Assembly (NCBI GenBank): GCA_028688055.1 | Contig: JAQTYZ010000003.1 | Location: 130,752-172,977, forward strand | Reading direction: 5' to 3' | Origin: Patescibacteria group bacterium | GTDB taxonomy: Bacteria; Patescibacteriota; Patescibacteriia; Buchananbacterales; UBA6539 | DNA: 42,226 bases | Shown: positions 1 through 6,169 of the stretch, in pieces | Layout: each line of letters begins with the position of its first letter | Numbering within the stretch: the first letter of the stretch is position 1 | Translations under genes and position numbers: made by a program | The notes under the pieces: generated by a model | What the model saw: only the letters and a program-made list of their open reading frames with translations | Database searches by the model: none | What the model was told of the DNA's origin: nothing

Positions 1-1
1 T

Positions 2-457
2 ACACAGACTGGCGATTTTCTCCTCGGCGGTTTTTTCGGTCTCGCTACCGTCCCGTGACACAGTGTATACTGCCATCCATTCTGATAGGCCGTCGGCTTG
101 CGCTAACATTCTTTGTTCCGCCAGACGTTCGGCCTCACTGCCGGATGGCGCAATGACATAGACAGCTGCCGTTTGCGCAAGGCCTTGTGCGGTTTTGGCC
201 ATGCCACCAAGGGCGCGTTTTTCGAGCGGCGAATCAGACTCGGCCGAACGGAAAATAGTCTTTCATTGCTCAAAGTTCAAGTTCTGCCAGAAAGGCTCCT
301 GGAGCTGCTTTTCATAGAGCATGACGGCTTGGCCGAAGTTAAGACGTTGGACCGTCTGTTTGAATTCGGGCGAATCCTCGAACGCCACGGGCTGATTTGG
401 GGCGCAGCCAACCACCCACAAGACCAGAAGAAATACAATACTTAGTTTCTGCATCAT
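2..457 (-). pseudogene. Lipoprotein-like exported protein, interrupted by in-frame TGA and cut by window edge
   Basis: The first 64 codons (457 to 263) encode a short hydrophobic signal (LSIVFLLVLWVVGC) ending in a lipobox-like VVGC, so the mature protein should be lipid-anchored at Cys18. TGA at 263-265 stops it. However, the same frame stays open for 87 more codons to the window edge (KTIFRSAESDSPLEKRALGG...), in normal soluble-protein composition. The start ATG (455-457) is preceded by GGAGGG at good spacing. A TTGACA-17-TATATA promoter lies upstream. The gene is visibly GC-richer than the downstream plus-strand genes. It is either a nonsense-disrupted gene, a sequence error or, less likely, a readthrough case. 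Function unknown; no family recognised. Confidence 0.6.
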
Positions 458-531
458 GAGGCCCTCCGTTTTAGATCCCTGCCACGCTAATCCGGCAACA
501 CAATAGGTGTTTGCCTTCAGCTAACTAATCT

Positions 532-562
532 ATTATATAAACCGCTTGGTGTTTTTTGTCAA
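532..562 (-). promoter_or_regulatory. Sigma70-type promoter of the minus-strand lipoprotein gene
   Basis: On the minus strand TTGACA (562-557) is followed by 17 bases and TATATA (539-534). The overlapping TATAAT (537-532) would give 19 bases. It points at the lipoprotein gene. Downstream, at 515-494, the transcript can fold a hairpin (GGCAAACAC/GTGTTGCC with one bulged A). Confidence 0.6.
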
Positions 563-620
563 CCAGCGTTGTTAGCCTAGGTGTAATAGTCGGCGGCTGG
601 TTTATTATTTTAGATAAATT

Positions 621-629
621 CGGTATAAT
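621..629 (+). promoter_or_regulatory. -10 element upstream of the anchored hypothetical gene
   Basis: CGGTATAAT with a perfect TATAAT at 624-629. The expected start near 636 leaves about 22 bases of AT-rich leader without SD before the ATG at 658. No convincing -35. Confidence 0.45.
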
Positions 630-657
630 ATTATTAATTAATCTTTAACTTAAACTT

Positions 658-1341
658 ATGAATAAAATGGTTATTTGGGTGATCGTTGCTATCATCATCG
701 TGGCGGCGGTTGCCGGTGGTTTAATTTACTACCAGGGTGTGGCCCGGCCCTCAGTCCAGGGTAATGATGGCAACATCGTTGGCGACAATAGCAATACCGT
801 AGCTGACGATACTCAGTCTGGGACGTTGCGTTCATTATTGGCCTCCGGTCAGCCACAGACGTGTACCTTTAGTTTGGATCAAAGCGATGGTTCGGTGGTT
901 AATGGCACTGGTCAGCTTTATGTTGATAACGGAAAAATGCGGGGTGATTTTAAAATCAACAGCAACGGCCAAACGATGACCGCTCACACCGTGGTGATGG
1001 ATAATGCAGTTTATTCCTGGATCGACGGTATGGGAACTGGTAATAAAATGGCGATGTCAGCTGATTCGAGTGCGACTGATAATAACCAAGCCGTGAAAGA
1101 TTCATCCGGTTTAGACCAAAATGTAAATTATAAGTGTCAGCCGGCAGCAGCGGATGATTCAAAATTTGATTTGCCAGTGAACGTTAAATTTAATGAAATT
1201 GTCGCCGGACAGGTAACTAATACTGATGGTGCCAATACTGCGCCGTCGGGACAGCCAACGCCAGCCAAAGTTGATTGCACCATTTGCGATCAGGCACCGG
1301 ACAATCAGCGCGCGGCTTGCTTAGCTGCCTTGGGTTGCTAA
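658..1341 (+). CDS. N-terminally membrane-anchored extracytoplasmic protein, unknown function
   Basis: 227 residues. Residues 4-25 (MVIWVIVAIIIVAAVAGGLIYY) form one membrane anchor with no lipobox. Then comes a Ser/Asn/Asp-rich spacer, and from about residue 62 an extracytoplasmic domain with repeated beta-strand-like stretches (QTCTFSLDQSDGSVVNGTGQ, VVMDNAVYSWIDGM). This layout recalls LolA/DUF4412-like beta folds, but I cannot confirm a family. The C-terminus carries a Cys-rich tail, CTICDQAPDNQRAACLAALGC, with four cysteines that could form disulfides. This fits an oxidising exterior and the CcdA/thioredoxin genes downstream. No SD is visible. An intrinsic terminator follows directly, so it is a single-gene unit. 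Confidence 0.75.
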   Translation: MNKMVIWVIVAIIIVAAVAGGLIYYQGVARPSVQGNDGNIVGDNSNTVADDTQSGTLRSLLASGQPQTCTFSLDQSDGSVVNGTGQLYVDNGKMRGDFKINSNGQTMTAHTVVMDNAVYSWIDGMGTGNKMAMSADSSATDNNQAVKDSSGLDQNVNYKCQPAAADDSKFDLPVNVKFNEIVAGQVTNTDGANTAPSGQPTPAKVDCTICDQAPDNQRAACLAALGC

Positions 1342-1360
1342 ACAATTCTCAAAAATAAAA

Positions 1361-1394
1361 AAATTGCCGCTGACAAAATCAGTGGCAGTTTTTT
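1361..1394 (+). terminator. Intrinsic terminator after the anchored hypothetical gene
   Basis: Stem TGCCGCTGA (1365-1373) pairs with TCAGTGGCA (1379-1387) with one G-T pair. The loop is CAAAA, followed by a T-run at 1389-1394. Confidence 0.85.
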
Positions 1395-1395
1395 A

Positions 1396-1404
1396 TGATA
1401 TAAT
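1396..1404 (+). promoter_or_regulatory. Extended -10 promoter of the pyrophosphatase gene, predicted leaderless
   Basis: TGATATAAT is a perfect extended -10 and ends six bases before the ATG at 1411. A start about seven bases downstream of the -10 falls on the A of the start codon, and there is no SD. The element overlaps the end of the preceding terminator region. Confidence 0.65.
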
Positions 1405-1410
1405 AAAATT

Positions 1411-1758
1411 ATGAAAGATTACGCAATAAAATATTTAAACAAACCAGTTGTCGTAAAAATTGATCGTCCCCTTGGCAGTCAGCATCCAAAATTTAATTAT
1501 CATTATGACGTTAATTATGGCTTTGTTTCCCAGACCGTCGCGCCGGACGGGGAAGCGGTCGACGCTTATGTTTTGGGTGTGGCTGAACCGATCAGTGAAT
1601 TTACCGGTAATTGCATTGCCGTAATTCATCGACTCGATGATGACGATGATAAATTAGTGGTGGTGTCACCGGGCGTTGAATTGGCCGACGTGGAAATTAT
1701 GGCGCAGGTAAATTTTCAAGAAAAATATTTTACTAGTGAAATAATAAGAAATAACTAA
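1411..1758 (+). CDS. Small family I-type inorganic pyrophosphatase
   Basis: Hydrolyses pyrophosphate to two phosphates, pulling biosynthetic reactions forward in the cytoplasm. The 115-residue protein matches the short inorganic-pyrophosphatase-like family seen in many Firmicutes. It has IDRPLGSQHPKFNYHYDVNYGFV at the N-terminus, the acidic metal-binding stretch PDGEAVDAYVLGV (about residues 48-60), then CIAVIHRLDDDDDKLVVV. Classical family I enzymes are about 170-220 residues, so this is the trimmed form. The Asp-rich centre needed for magnesium binding is intact. It is nine bases from the pterin dehydratase gene and probably co-transcribed with it. Activity is assigned by family resemblance. 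Confidence 0.85.
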   Translation: MKDYAIKYLNKPVVVKIDRPLGSQHPKFNYHYDVNYGFVSQTVAPDGEAVDAYVLGVAEPISEFTGNCIAVIHRLDDDDDKLVVVSPGVELADVEIMAQVNFQEKYFTSEIIRNN

Positions 1759-1767
1759 TTCAAATTT

Positions 1768-2100
1768 ATGACCGACGAATTAATCAACCAAAAATGCGTC
1801 CCGTGCGAAGGCGGTATTCCGCCCTTTACGCCAACCCAAATTATTGAGTTTAAAAAAAATCTCAAAACTGAGTGGCAGGTTATTGATGACAAAAAATTGG
1901 TCAAAGATTTTGAGTTTGAAAATTTTGTGGCCGCGGTGGCGTTTGTCAATAAAATTGCCGAGCTCGCCGAAACCCAAGGCCATCATCCGAATTTAAATAT
2001 CCACGATTATAAATATGTGACCGTCGAACTTTATACTCATAAAATTGGCGGACTGCACGTTAATGATTTTATTCTCGCGGCCAAGATTGAAGCGCTATAA
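1768..2100 (+). CDS. phhB: Pterin-4a-carbinolamine dehydratase (PCD/DCoH family)
   Basis: Dehydrates 4a-hydroxy-tetrahydropterin in pterin recycling. In bacteria without aromatic amino acid hydroxylases, family members may act in molybdopterin or other pterin metabolism. The 110-residue protein has the usual length. The active-site segment is clear: AETQGHHPNLNIHDYKYVTV (about residues 69-88), with the tandem His and a second His, then THKIGGLHVNDFILAAKI. The N-terminal KCVPCEGGIPPFT is also typical. No SD precedes the ATG; translation may depend on the pyrophosphatase transcript. No aromatic hydroxylase is visible nearby, so the substrate in this organism is open. Confidence 0.9.
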   Translation: MTDELINQKCVPCEGGIPPFTPTQIIEFKKNLKTEWQVIDDKKLVKDFEFENFVAAVAFVNKIAELAETQGHHPNLNIHDYKYVTVELYTHKIGGLHVNDFILAAKIEAL

Positions 2101-2127
2101 TTCATTGTTTCAATCCGGTGGACCCAA

Positions 2128-2162
2128 GATTGCTTCTCCGCCAGTTGGCGGATCGCAATGAC
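2128..2162. repeat. REP-like palindromic element
   Basis: GATTGCTTCTCCGCCAGTTGG begins a nested palindrome. The inner arms are TCCGCCA (2137-2143) and TGGCGGA (2146-2152). The outer arms are ATTGC (2129-2133) and GCAAT (2155-2159). This resembles dispersed extragenic palindromes found in many bacteria. Only one copy was noticed here. Confidence 0.6.
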
Positions 2163-2170
2163 AAAATAAT

Positions 2171-2196
2171 AATTTTGCCTTTTGATAAGCAAAATT
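2171..2196. terminator. AT-rich hairpin between convergent genes, possible terminator
   Basis: AATTTTGC (2171-2178) pairs perfectly with GCAAAATT (2189-2196) across a 10-base loop. It lies between the convergent pterin dehydratase gene and the minus-strand exported-protein gene. No strong T-run follows on either strand, so its efficiency is doubtful. Confidence 0.4.
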
Positions 2197-2204
2197 TAAT
2201 TAAT

Positions 2205-2246
2205 ATAAAAAGGTAACTCCGCTGAAACCTGATGGTCGCAGCGGAG
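2205..2246 (-). terminator. Intrinsic terminator of the GC-rich minus-strand gene
   Basis: On the minus strand CTCCGCTG (2246-2239) pairs with CAGCGGAG (2224-2217) over a 14-base loop, followed by TTACCTTTTT. A second hairpin, GACCTC/GAGGTC, lies at 2267-2284 between the stop codon and this stem. Confidence 0.65.
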
Positions 2247-2309
2247 CTTGGTGCAAAGGGCGGGTGACCTCTTGGTTGAGGTCTTAGAGTTGAGGAGAGG
2301 GGGTGACGT

Positions 2310-2879
2310 CTAATCGACGACGTCGGGGTTGAGCAGGATCAGGTCGATCCGATAGAACATTCGCCTGACCTGGTCTTTCGGGTAACTCCAGGCGCTGTCG
2401 GTGTTCACGTAAATGCGGTTACAGCCGTTTGGGCTCATGGTGGGATTGATGAGGTATTCATCTTCCTTCCACCACTTTCCGGTTTCGGCTTTGGGCTGCA
2501 ATCCGTGTTCGTCCTCGACGAAAGACTTGGCGTCAGCCTTGATCTCGTACACCGGAAACTTGCTCCGGGATACGGTATCGCGATAGAAGTAGACGCGACG
2601 CCCATCTTCCATCCGGTATTCCACGAACTCGTCGCCATTGACGGCCGGATTGACCAACACGGCGTAGTCGTGGCTAATGCCCGAGTACGTCATTTCCCCT
2701 TTGTCGTTGCGGACGTAGGAGCGAACATTGTACCCGTTAAGCAGGAATACTCCGTTCAGATGTTGGGTGGCGCTGGAAGTCTCGGCGTTGACGTACGAGG
2801 CCGGCTTGCAGGAAATCTTGAGGCCTCCTGTCGCCAAGATCGCCAGCATGATAACCATCAAAAGTCTCTTGCTTGTCAT
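2310..2879 (-). CDS. Exported protein of unknown function, GC-rich
   Basis: About 189 residues. The N-terminus MTSKRLLMVIMLAILATGGLKISC is a basic, hydrophobic export signal with Cys near its end. The spacing is not a textbook lipobox, so it may be a lipoprotein or a cleaved signal. The mature part holds many Tyr and charged residues (YSGISHDYAVLVNPAVNGDE, GRRVYFYRDTVSRSKFPVYE) and no domain I recognise. The ORF track starts at a TTG (2885). I prefer the ATG at 2879-2877 because AGGAAGG lies nine bases upstream. It is visibly GC-richer than its neighbours, monocistronic, and has its own promoter and terminator. That is the same architecture as the genes at 2-457 and 25209-25793. Confidence 0.7.
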   Translation of the reverse strand: MTSKRLLMVIMLAILATGGLKISCKPASYVNAETSSATQHLNGVFLLNGYNVRSYVRNDKGEMTYSGISHDYAVLVNPAVNGDEFVEYRMEDGRRVYFYRDTVSRSKFPVYEIKADAKSFVEDEHGLQPKAETGKWWKEDEYLINPTMSPNGCNRIYVNTDSAWSYPKDQVRRMFYRIDLILLNPDVVD

Positions 2880-2890
2880 CCTCAAATTCC

Positions 2891-2908
2891 TTCCTCTCGT
2901 TCCTCTCG
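2891..2908 (-). repeat. Tandem 9-base repeat in the SD region
   Basis: TTCCTCTCG occurs twice head to tail (2891-2899, 2900-2908). On the mRNA this reads CGAGAGGAACGAGAGGAAGG, giving repeated purine-rich SD-like cores upstream of the exported-protein gene. Confidence 0.7.
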
Positions 2909-2961
2909 TTCAGTTAAGGAGCCTACGGAACACCCGTAAACAGCCTATTCTACAACTTTAT

Positions 2962-2990
2962 ATTGTACCATATATTATAAATTTTGTCAA
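2962..2990 (-). promoter_or_regulatory. Near-consensus sigma70 promoter of the exported-protein gene
   Basis: On the minus strand TTGACA (2990-2985), exactly 17 bases, then TACAAT (2967-2962) preceded by TGG. The leader contains the hairpin TACGG/CCGTA (2938-2924). Confidence 0.8.
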
Positions 2991-3002
2991 TATATAGCAA
3001 AA

Positions 3003-3031
3003 TTGCGCTTATTTAAGCCTGGTGATATACT
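3003..3031 (+). promoter_or_regulatory. Promoter of the 130-residue membrane protein gene, near-leaderless
   Basis: TTGCGC (3003-3008), 17 bases, TATACT (3026-3031) with an extended TGA. The expected start near 3038 leaves about three bases before the ATG at 3041. It is divergent from the exported-protein promoter. Confidence 0.6.
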
Positions 3032-3040
3032 CAAGCTGAT

Positions 3041-3433
3041 ATGAGAAGAAATATTGCCACCGTTATCTTAATTAGCTTTATCTTAATCGCCGTTTTTGGT
3101 TTTTTGGGTATGTTTGGTGAATCTGACCTTGGTTATCATGGTTGTTTGGCCGATACCGCTCAAGGTGCAACTTGCCCGGTTAATGCCGGCGCTTTAGGGA
3201 TGATTAATTTTCATCTTGGGACGTTTTTGAGTTTTTCGTCCGCCATCCTCGCCTATGTTTTAATACTGTTGCTGGTGGTTTTATTTTTAGGCACGGTTGA
3301 TTTTTCTTTTGATAAATTCAGCGGGGCTAAAGTTCGCTCAGCGCAGCAGCAACGCAGTGGTAATTTTTATGCCAGTCGCCGCTCACAATTGGGTTGGTTA
3401 GCGTTGCATTCTAATAGTCCGTCCGATTTTTAA
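3041..3433 (+). CDS. Small integral membrane protein, unknown function
   Basis: 130 residues with two membrane segments: residues 5-25 (IATVILISFILIAVFGFLGMF) and about 60-87 (LGTFLSFSSAILAYVLILLLVVLFLGTV). Between them is an extracytoplasmic loop with two cysteines (HGCLADTAQGATCP) that could form a disulfide. The tail is basic and presumably cytoplasmic (SAQQQRSGNFYASRRSQLGW). No family recognised. Its own promoter and two downstream hairpins make it a single-gene unit. The loop cysteines and the adjacent CcdA-like gene suggest an extracytoplasmic thiol connection, but that is inference. Confidence 0.65.
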   Translation: MRRNIATVILISFILIAVFGFLGMFGESDLGYHGCLADTAQGATCPVNAGALGMINFHLGTFLSFSSAILAYVLILLLVVLFLGTVDFSFDKFSGAKVRSAQQQRSGNFYASRRSQLGWLALHSNSPSDF

Positions 3434-3437
3434 GGCT

Positions 3438-3505
3438 CTAAATCAAAACTGTTTTTGAGTTTTTTGATTTAGTGCCGTTCAATCCCTTCAATAAGGGATT
3501 TTTTG
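3438..3505 (+). terminator. Double intrinsic terminator
   Basis: The first hairpin is CTAAATCAAAA (3438-3448) with TTTTGATTTAG (3462-3472). The second is AATCCCTT (3481-3488), loop CAAT, AAGGGATT (3493-3500), then a T-run to 3504. The second is a textbook terminator. Confidence 0.85.
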
Positions 3506-3524
3506 TGATAAATTAAATTAAACT

Positions 3525-4286
3525 ATGAACAAAAAATTGATAATGTTGGTGTTGGTTGGAATTGTTTTGGCTGCTGCCGCAGTTTTTTTGAGGCAGTTTC
3601 ATTGGCAGTATCAAAGTGGCCAATGGTTACTACCGATTATTGTTGCCGCGGCAATTGTTGACAGTATTAATCCGTGCGCCTTCTCGATTTTGCTGCTGAC
3701 CATCGCCTTTATGTTTAGCCTAGGCAAAAGCCGCCGCAAGGTGTTGGCGATTGGCGCTGTTTATATTCTGGGAATTTTTATTGTCTATCTGTTAATTGGC
3801 TTGGGAATTCTGAAAACCCTGCAATTGTTCAATGTGCCTCACGCGCTGGCAAAATTTGGTGCCGTGATTTTGATTGCCGCCGGAATTTTAAGTGTCATCA
3901 ATAAGCTTTATCCGAGATTTCCGATTAAGTTAAAGTTACCGGAATTGTCACACCAGAAAATCGCCACCCAGATGGAAAAAGCGACGATTGGTGCAGCGTT
4001 GGGGTTGGGAATTTTGGTCGGAATGTTTGAGTTTCCTTGTACCGGTGGACCATACTTGCTGATTCTTAGCTTGCTCCACGATCAGACCACCCTCTATGTT
4101 GGCCTAAGCTACCTGAGTCTGTATAACGCGATTTTTGTCTTGCCGCTGGTTATCATTTTACTGATTGCGGCTGATAATAGTTTGTTGGAGAAAGTAAAAA
4201 ACTGGAAGCGACAGGAAAGCGGACCGATGAGGCTGTGGGGCGGATTAGCAATGATTATTTTAGGCTTATTAATATTTATGCTTTAA
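3525..4286 (+). CDS. ccdA: CcdA/DsbD-type transmembrane thiol-disulfide transporter
   Basis: Moves reducing equivalents from cytoplasmic thioredoxin across the membrane to extracytoplasmic thiol proteins. The 253-residue protein has an N-terminal hydrophobic segment (residues 4-22) followed by about six membrane spans. The two redox cysteines sit in the expected family motifs: IVDSINPCAFSILLLTIAF (about residue 51) and GMFEFPCTGGPYLLILSLL (about residue 170). Thus both half-repeats of the CcdA fold are present. Downstream are a helical hypothetical gene (four-base gap) and a thioredoxin-fold gene overlapping that one, consistent with a redox operon. No cytochrome c maturation genes are visible, so the target is more likely disulfide-containing surface proteins or pilins. 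Confidence 0.85.
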   Translation: MNKKLIMLVLVGIVLAAAAVFLRQFHWQYQSGQWLLPIIVAAAIVDSINPCAFSILLLTIAFMFSLGKSRRKVLAIGAVYILGIFIVYLLIGLGILKTLQLFNVPHALAKFGAVILIAAGILSVINKLYPRFPIKLKLPELSHQKIATQMEKATIGAALGLGILVGMFEFPCTGGPYLLILSLLHDQTTLYVGLSYLSLYNAIFVLPLVIILLIAADNSLLEKVKNWKRQESGPMRLWGGLAMIILGLLIFML

Positions 4287-4290
4287 TCTT

Positions 4291-4797
4291 ATGGAAACTA
4301 AAGATCGGTTTAATGAGTTGATTAAAAAAATTGAAGAACAAAAAAAAGCTGGGACCGTTGATTTATCAACGGAAGAGGACTTGAGCATCGCGATTATGAA
4401 TTTGATCAGTTTGGAGGAACATTTCTTTTTCAGCGGCGTCAAGACAGCCAAAAGCGAATATTTTGATCTGTTAAATGAAGTCAGACAAATGCGCAAAGAA
4501 TTATTGGGTAAAATGATTGATCAGCACGAAGGTGAAACTTGGTGCATCGCCAAGCATTTATTAGCTACGGCAATGCGTTTGATGGAAGTTGGCACAAAAT
4601 TGTATTCGGACGGGAAAACTGACGACGGCAAAGAAATGTTTGATCGAGCCTATAAAGCCTATTCAATGTTTTGGGCGTTGCGTCTTAAGCTTGTTGATGT
4701 TGCTTCTTTTAAAGCAGAAGCAAAGATTGAAGGCGAGCAGCGGCCGTGGACGTTTGAAGATATTGTTAATAAATTAGTCGATTGCTGCGATGAATAA
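4291..4797 (+). CDS. Conserved-looking helical cytoplasmic protein, unknown function
   Basis: 168 residues, strongly charged and predicted helical, with no signal peptide or membrane segment. Examples are TKDRFNELIKKIEEQKKAG at the N-terminus, SLEEHFFFSGVKTAKSEYFD around residues 47-66, and a Trp/Cys-containing stretch GETWCIAKHLLATAMRL. The C-terminus ends in DCCDE. Repeated helical pairs suggest a TPR-like or four-helix bundle, but no named family is recognised. It begins four bases after ccdA without an SD and overlaps the next gene by eight bases (the ATG lies within GATGAATAA), so the three are almost certainly one translationally coupled operon. Confidence 0.7.
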   Translation: METKDRFNELIKKIEEQKKAGTVDLSTEEDLSIAIMNLISLEEHFFFSGVKTAKSEYFDLLNEVRQMRKELLGKMIDQHEGETWCIAKHLLATAMRLMEVGTKLYSDGKTDDGKEMFDRAYKAYSMFWALRLKLVDVASFKAEAKIEGEQRPWTFEDIVNKLVDCCDE

Positions 4798-5149
4798 AAT
4801 TATTATTATTTCAGCAACGGTCGCGGCTTTAGTCCTAGCGGGCTTTGCCTTGTTGCTGAGTCAACCAAACCAGCCGGCTAATTATGATAGCTTGGCCCAG
4901 TGTTTAACTGACAAAGGAGCGGTAATGTACGGGGCGGCATGGTGTTCACATTGCCAGGCGCAGAAAAAGGATTTCGGCGATGCTTTTCGCCTGATTAATT
5001 ATGTGGAATGCCCGGACCAAACCGAGCTCTGTCTGGCCAAGAACATCAGCGGTTATCCAACCTGGATTTTTAGCGATGGTTCGCGATTGGAAGGGGCTCA
5101 AAGTTTAGCCGACTTGTCGGCCAAAACCGCTTGCGCCTTGCCGAAGTAG
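4790..5149 (+). CDS. Membrane-anchored thioredoxin-fold protein (CxxC)
   Basis: 119 residues. Residues 2-23 are a membrane anchor or uncleaved signal (KIIIISATVAALVLAGFALL). The thioredoxin-like domain carries the active-site pair in GAAWCSHCQAQKKDFGDAF (about residues 48-66). The cis-Pro loop is recognisable as NISGYPTWIFSDG. Two further cysteines flank it (YVECPDQTELCLAK) and another lies near the end (KTACALPK). The sequence resembles thioredoxin domains found fused to or beside VKOR proteins as well as CcdA partners. It would act outside the membrane, taking electrons from the CcdA two genes upstream. Direction of electron flow (reductase or oxidase) is not decided by sequence. Confidence 0.8.
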   Translation: MNKIIIISATVAALVLAGFALLLSQPNQPANYDSLAQCLTDKGAVMYGAAWCSHCQAQKKDFGDAFRLINYVECPDQTELCLAKNISGYPTWIFSDGSRLEGAQSLADLSAKTACALPK

Positions 5150-5174
5150 CAAAATTTTAAAGATCGACGATTTT

Positions 5175-5206
5175 TGTTATAATGAATTGGGAGGTTTATC
5201 CCAATA
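5175..5206 (+). promoter_or_regulatory. Extended -10 promoter with 5'-terminal hairpin
   Basis: TGTTATAAT (TATAAT at 5178-5183) gives an expected start near 5190. ATTGGGA and TCCCAAT flank GGTTTA in this region, so the RNA can fold a small hairpin at or near its 5' end before the ATG at 5217. The GGGAGG in the hairpin is too far from the ATG to serve as a normal SD. Confidence 0.55.
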
Positions 5207-5216
5207 ATATTTAATT

Positions 5217-6128
5217 ATGGCGGCTAGTCGGTTAAAAAAACTGGATAGTGGCTCCGAGTCATTGGCGGTTGAGGTTTTGGAATCGTCACTAGATAACTGC
5301 GAGTTCAATGTTAAAGGTGTTCCGAGTCTTGAACGTGATGACTCCCAAGAATTAGGATGCCAAGACAAATGGGAAAATGATGAAGACTTATCTCAGGAGT
5401 ATCCGATCAAAAAAATGATTACGGCGGTTACTAATTTAGACGAGCTGTGCGAAGTTTTGTCGACCCTGCATGAAATTAACGGAAGTCAGGTTCACACTTC
5501 ACGCGACGTGATTGCCAGTATTCGAGAAATTCAAGAATTTTTTGGCTCACATTCAGATGAGCTGATGATTTCAGTTATCAATCATAGCGATAGCTATTAT
5601 AAAGATTCATTTGGTCAGAAATTAAATGCCATTACCCGCGGCGGTGATTTGAATATCAGAACGAAAGTTAAAGACATTTTGGTCGCTGAACTAAATCGGC
5701 GGTTTGAAACCAAGCGCGCCGATTTGGTAACCAAGGCGATTGCCGAGGTTACAAGTTTGTTGCAGTTATTTGGGATAATTGAAAAATTTAAGGCGGTAAA
5801 TGTAGCGCTAGAAAATAAACAATTAAAAGAAACTTTGCGTTATAGTCCGGAACAGGCAATTAAAGTTATCTTAGGGGCGCAAAATCAGTTAGTGGCAATG
5901 TTCAACGGTGACAAAATTAACCGGATAAATTCAGCTGGTCAATCAATGGCAATTAGCGCTGTGATGGATCAGTGGCGAGTACCGTATGATTCTGGTATTT
6001 ACGACAAGGTTGAAGAATTACTGACGGTCGAAATGGAAGAAATGAATCTAAAAATGGCAGTGGCTGAAATGAATCATGGAGCAGTTTCCAGATTCGGTAG
6101 TCGCTTAAGAAGTTTTTTTGGGCATTAA
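5217..6128 (+). CDS. Cytoplasmic helical protein, unknown function
   Basis: 303 residues, no signal peptide or membrane segment. The first 70 residues are acidic and Ser-rich and probably flexible (KKLDSGSESLAVEVLESSLD). From about residue 75 it is mostly helical (VTNLDELCEVLSTLHEINGS, VATKAIAEVTSLLQLFGI-type stretches). A regular charged region follows to the end, finishing in a basic tail (VSRFGSRLRSFFGH). No catalytic motif or named family is recognised. It has its own extended -10 promoter. The glpX gene follows within 45 bases without a clear terminator, so read-through transcription is possible, but a metabolic link is not implied by the sequence. Confidence 0.7.
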   Translation: MAASRLKKLDSGSESLAVEVLESSLDNCEFNVKGVPSLERDDSQELGCQDKWENDEDLSQEYPIKKMITAVTNLDELCEVLSTLHEINGSQVHTSRDVIASIREIQEFFGSHSDELMISVINHSDSYYKDSFGQKLNAITRGGDLNIRTKVKDILVAELNRRFETKRADLVTKAIAEVTSLLQLFGIIEKFKAVNVALENKQLKETLRYSPEQAIKVILGAQNQLVAMFNGDKINRINSAGQSMAISAVMDQWRVPYDSGIYDKVEELLTVEMEEMNLKMAVAEMNHGAVSRFGSRLRSFFGH

Positions 6129-6169
6129 TTTTTATTGCCAAATTTAAGTTGCGGTTTTTATTTTTGTTT

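Noticed and set aside
113-445. 110-residue plus-strand ORF at the left edge
   Set aside because: Antisense shadow of the minus-strand lipoprotein gene; no promoter or SD, and the minus strand has a signal peptide, SD and promoter.
2505-2997. Plus-strand ORFs of 144 and 89 residues
   Set aside because: Antisense to the GC-rich exported-protein gene; high GC keeps other frames open. No SD or recognisable domain.
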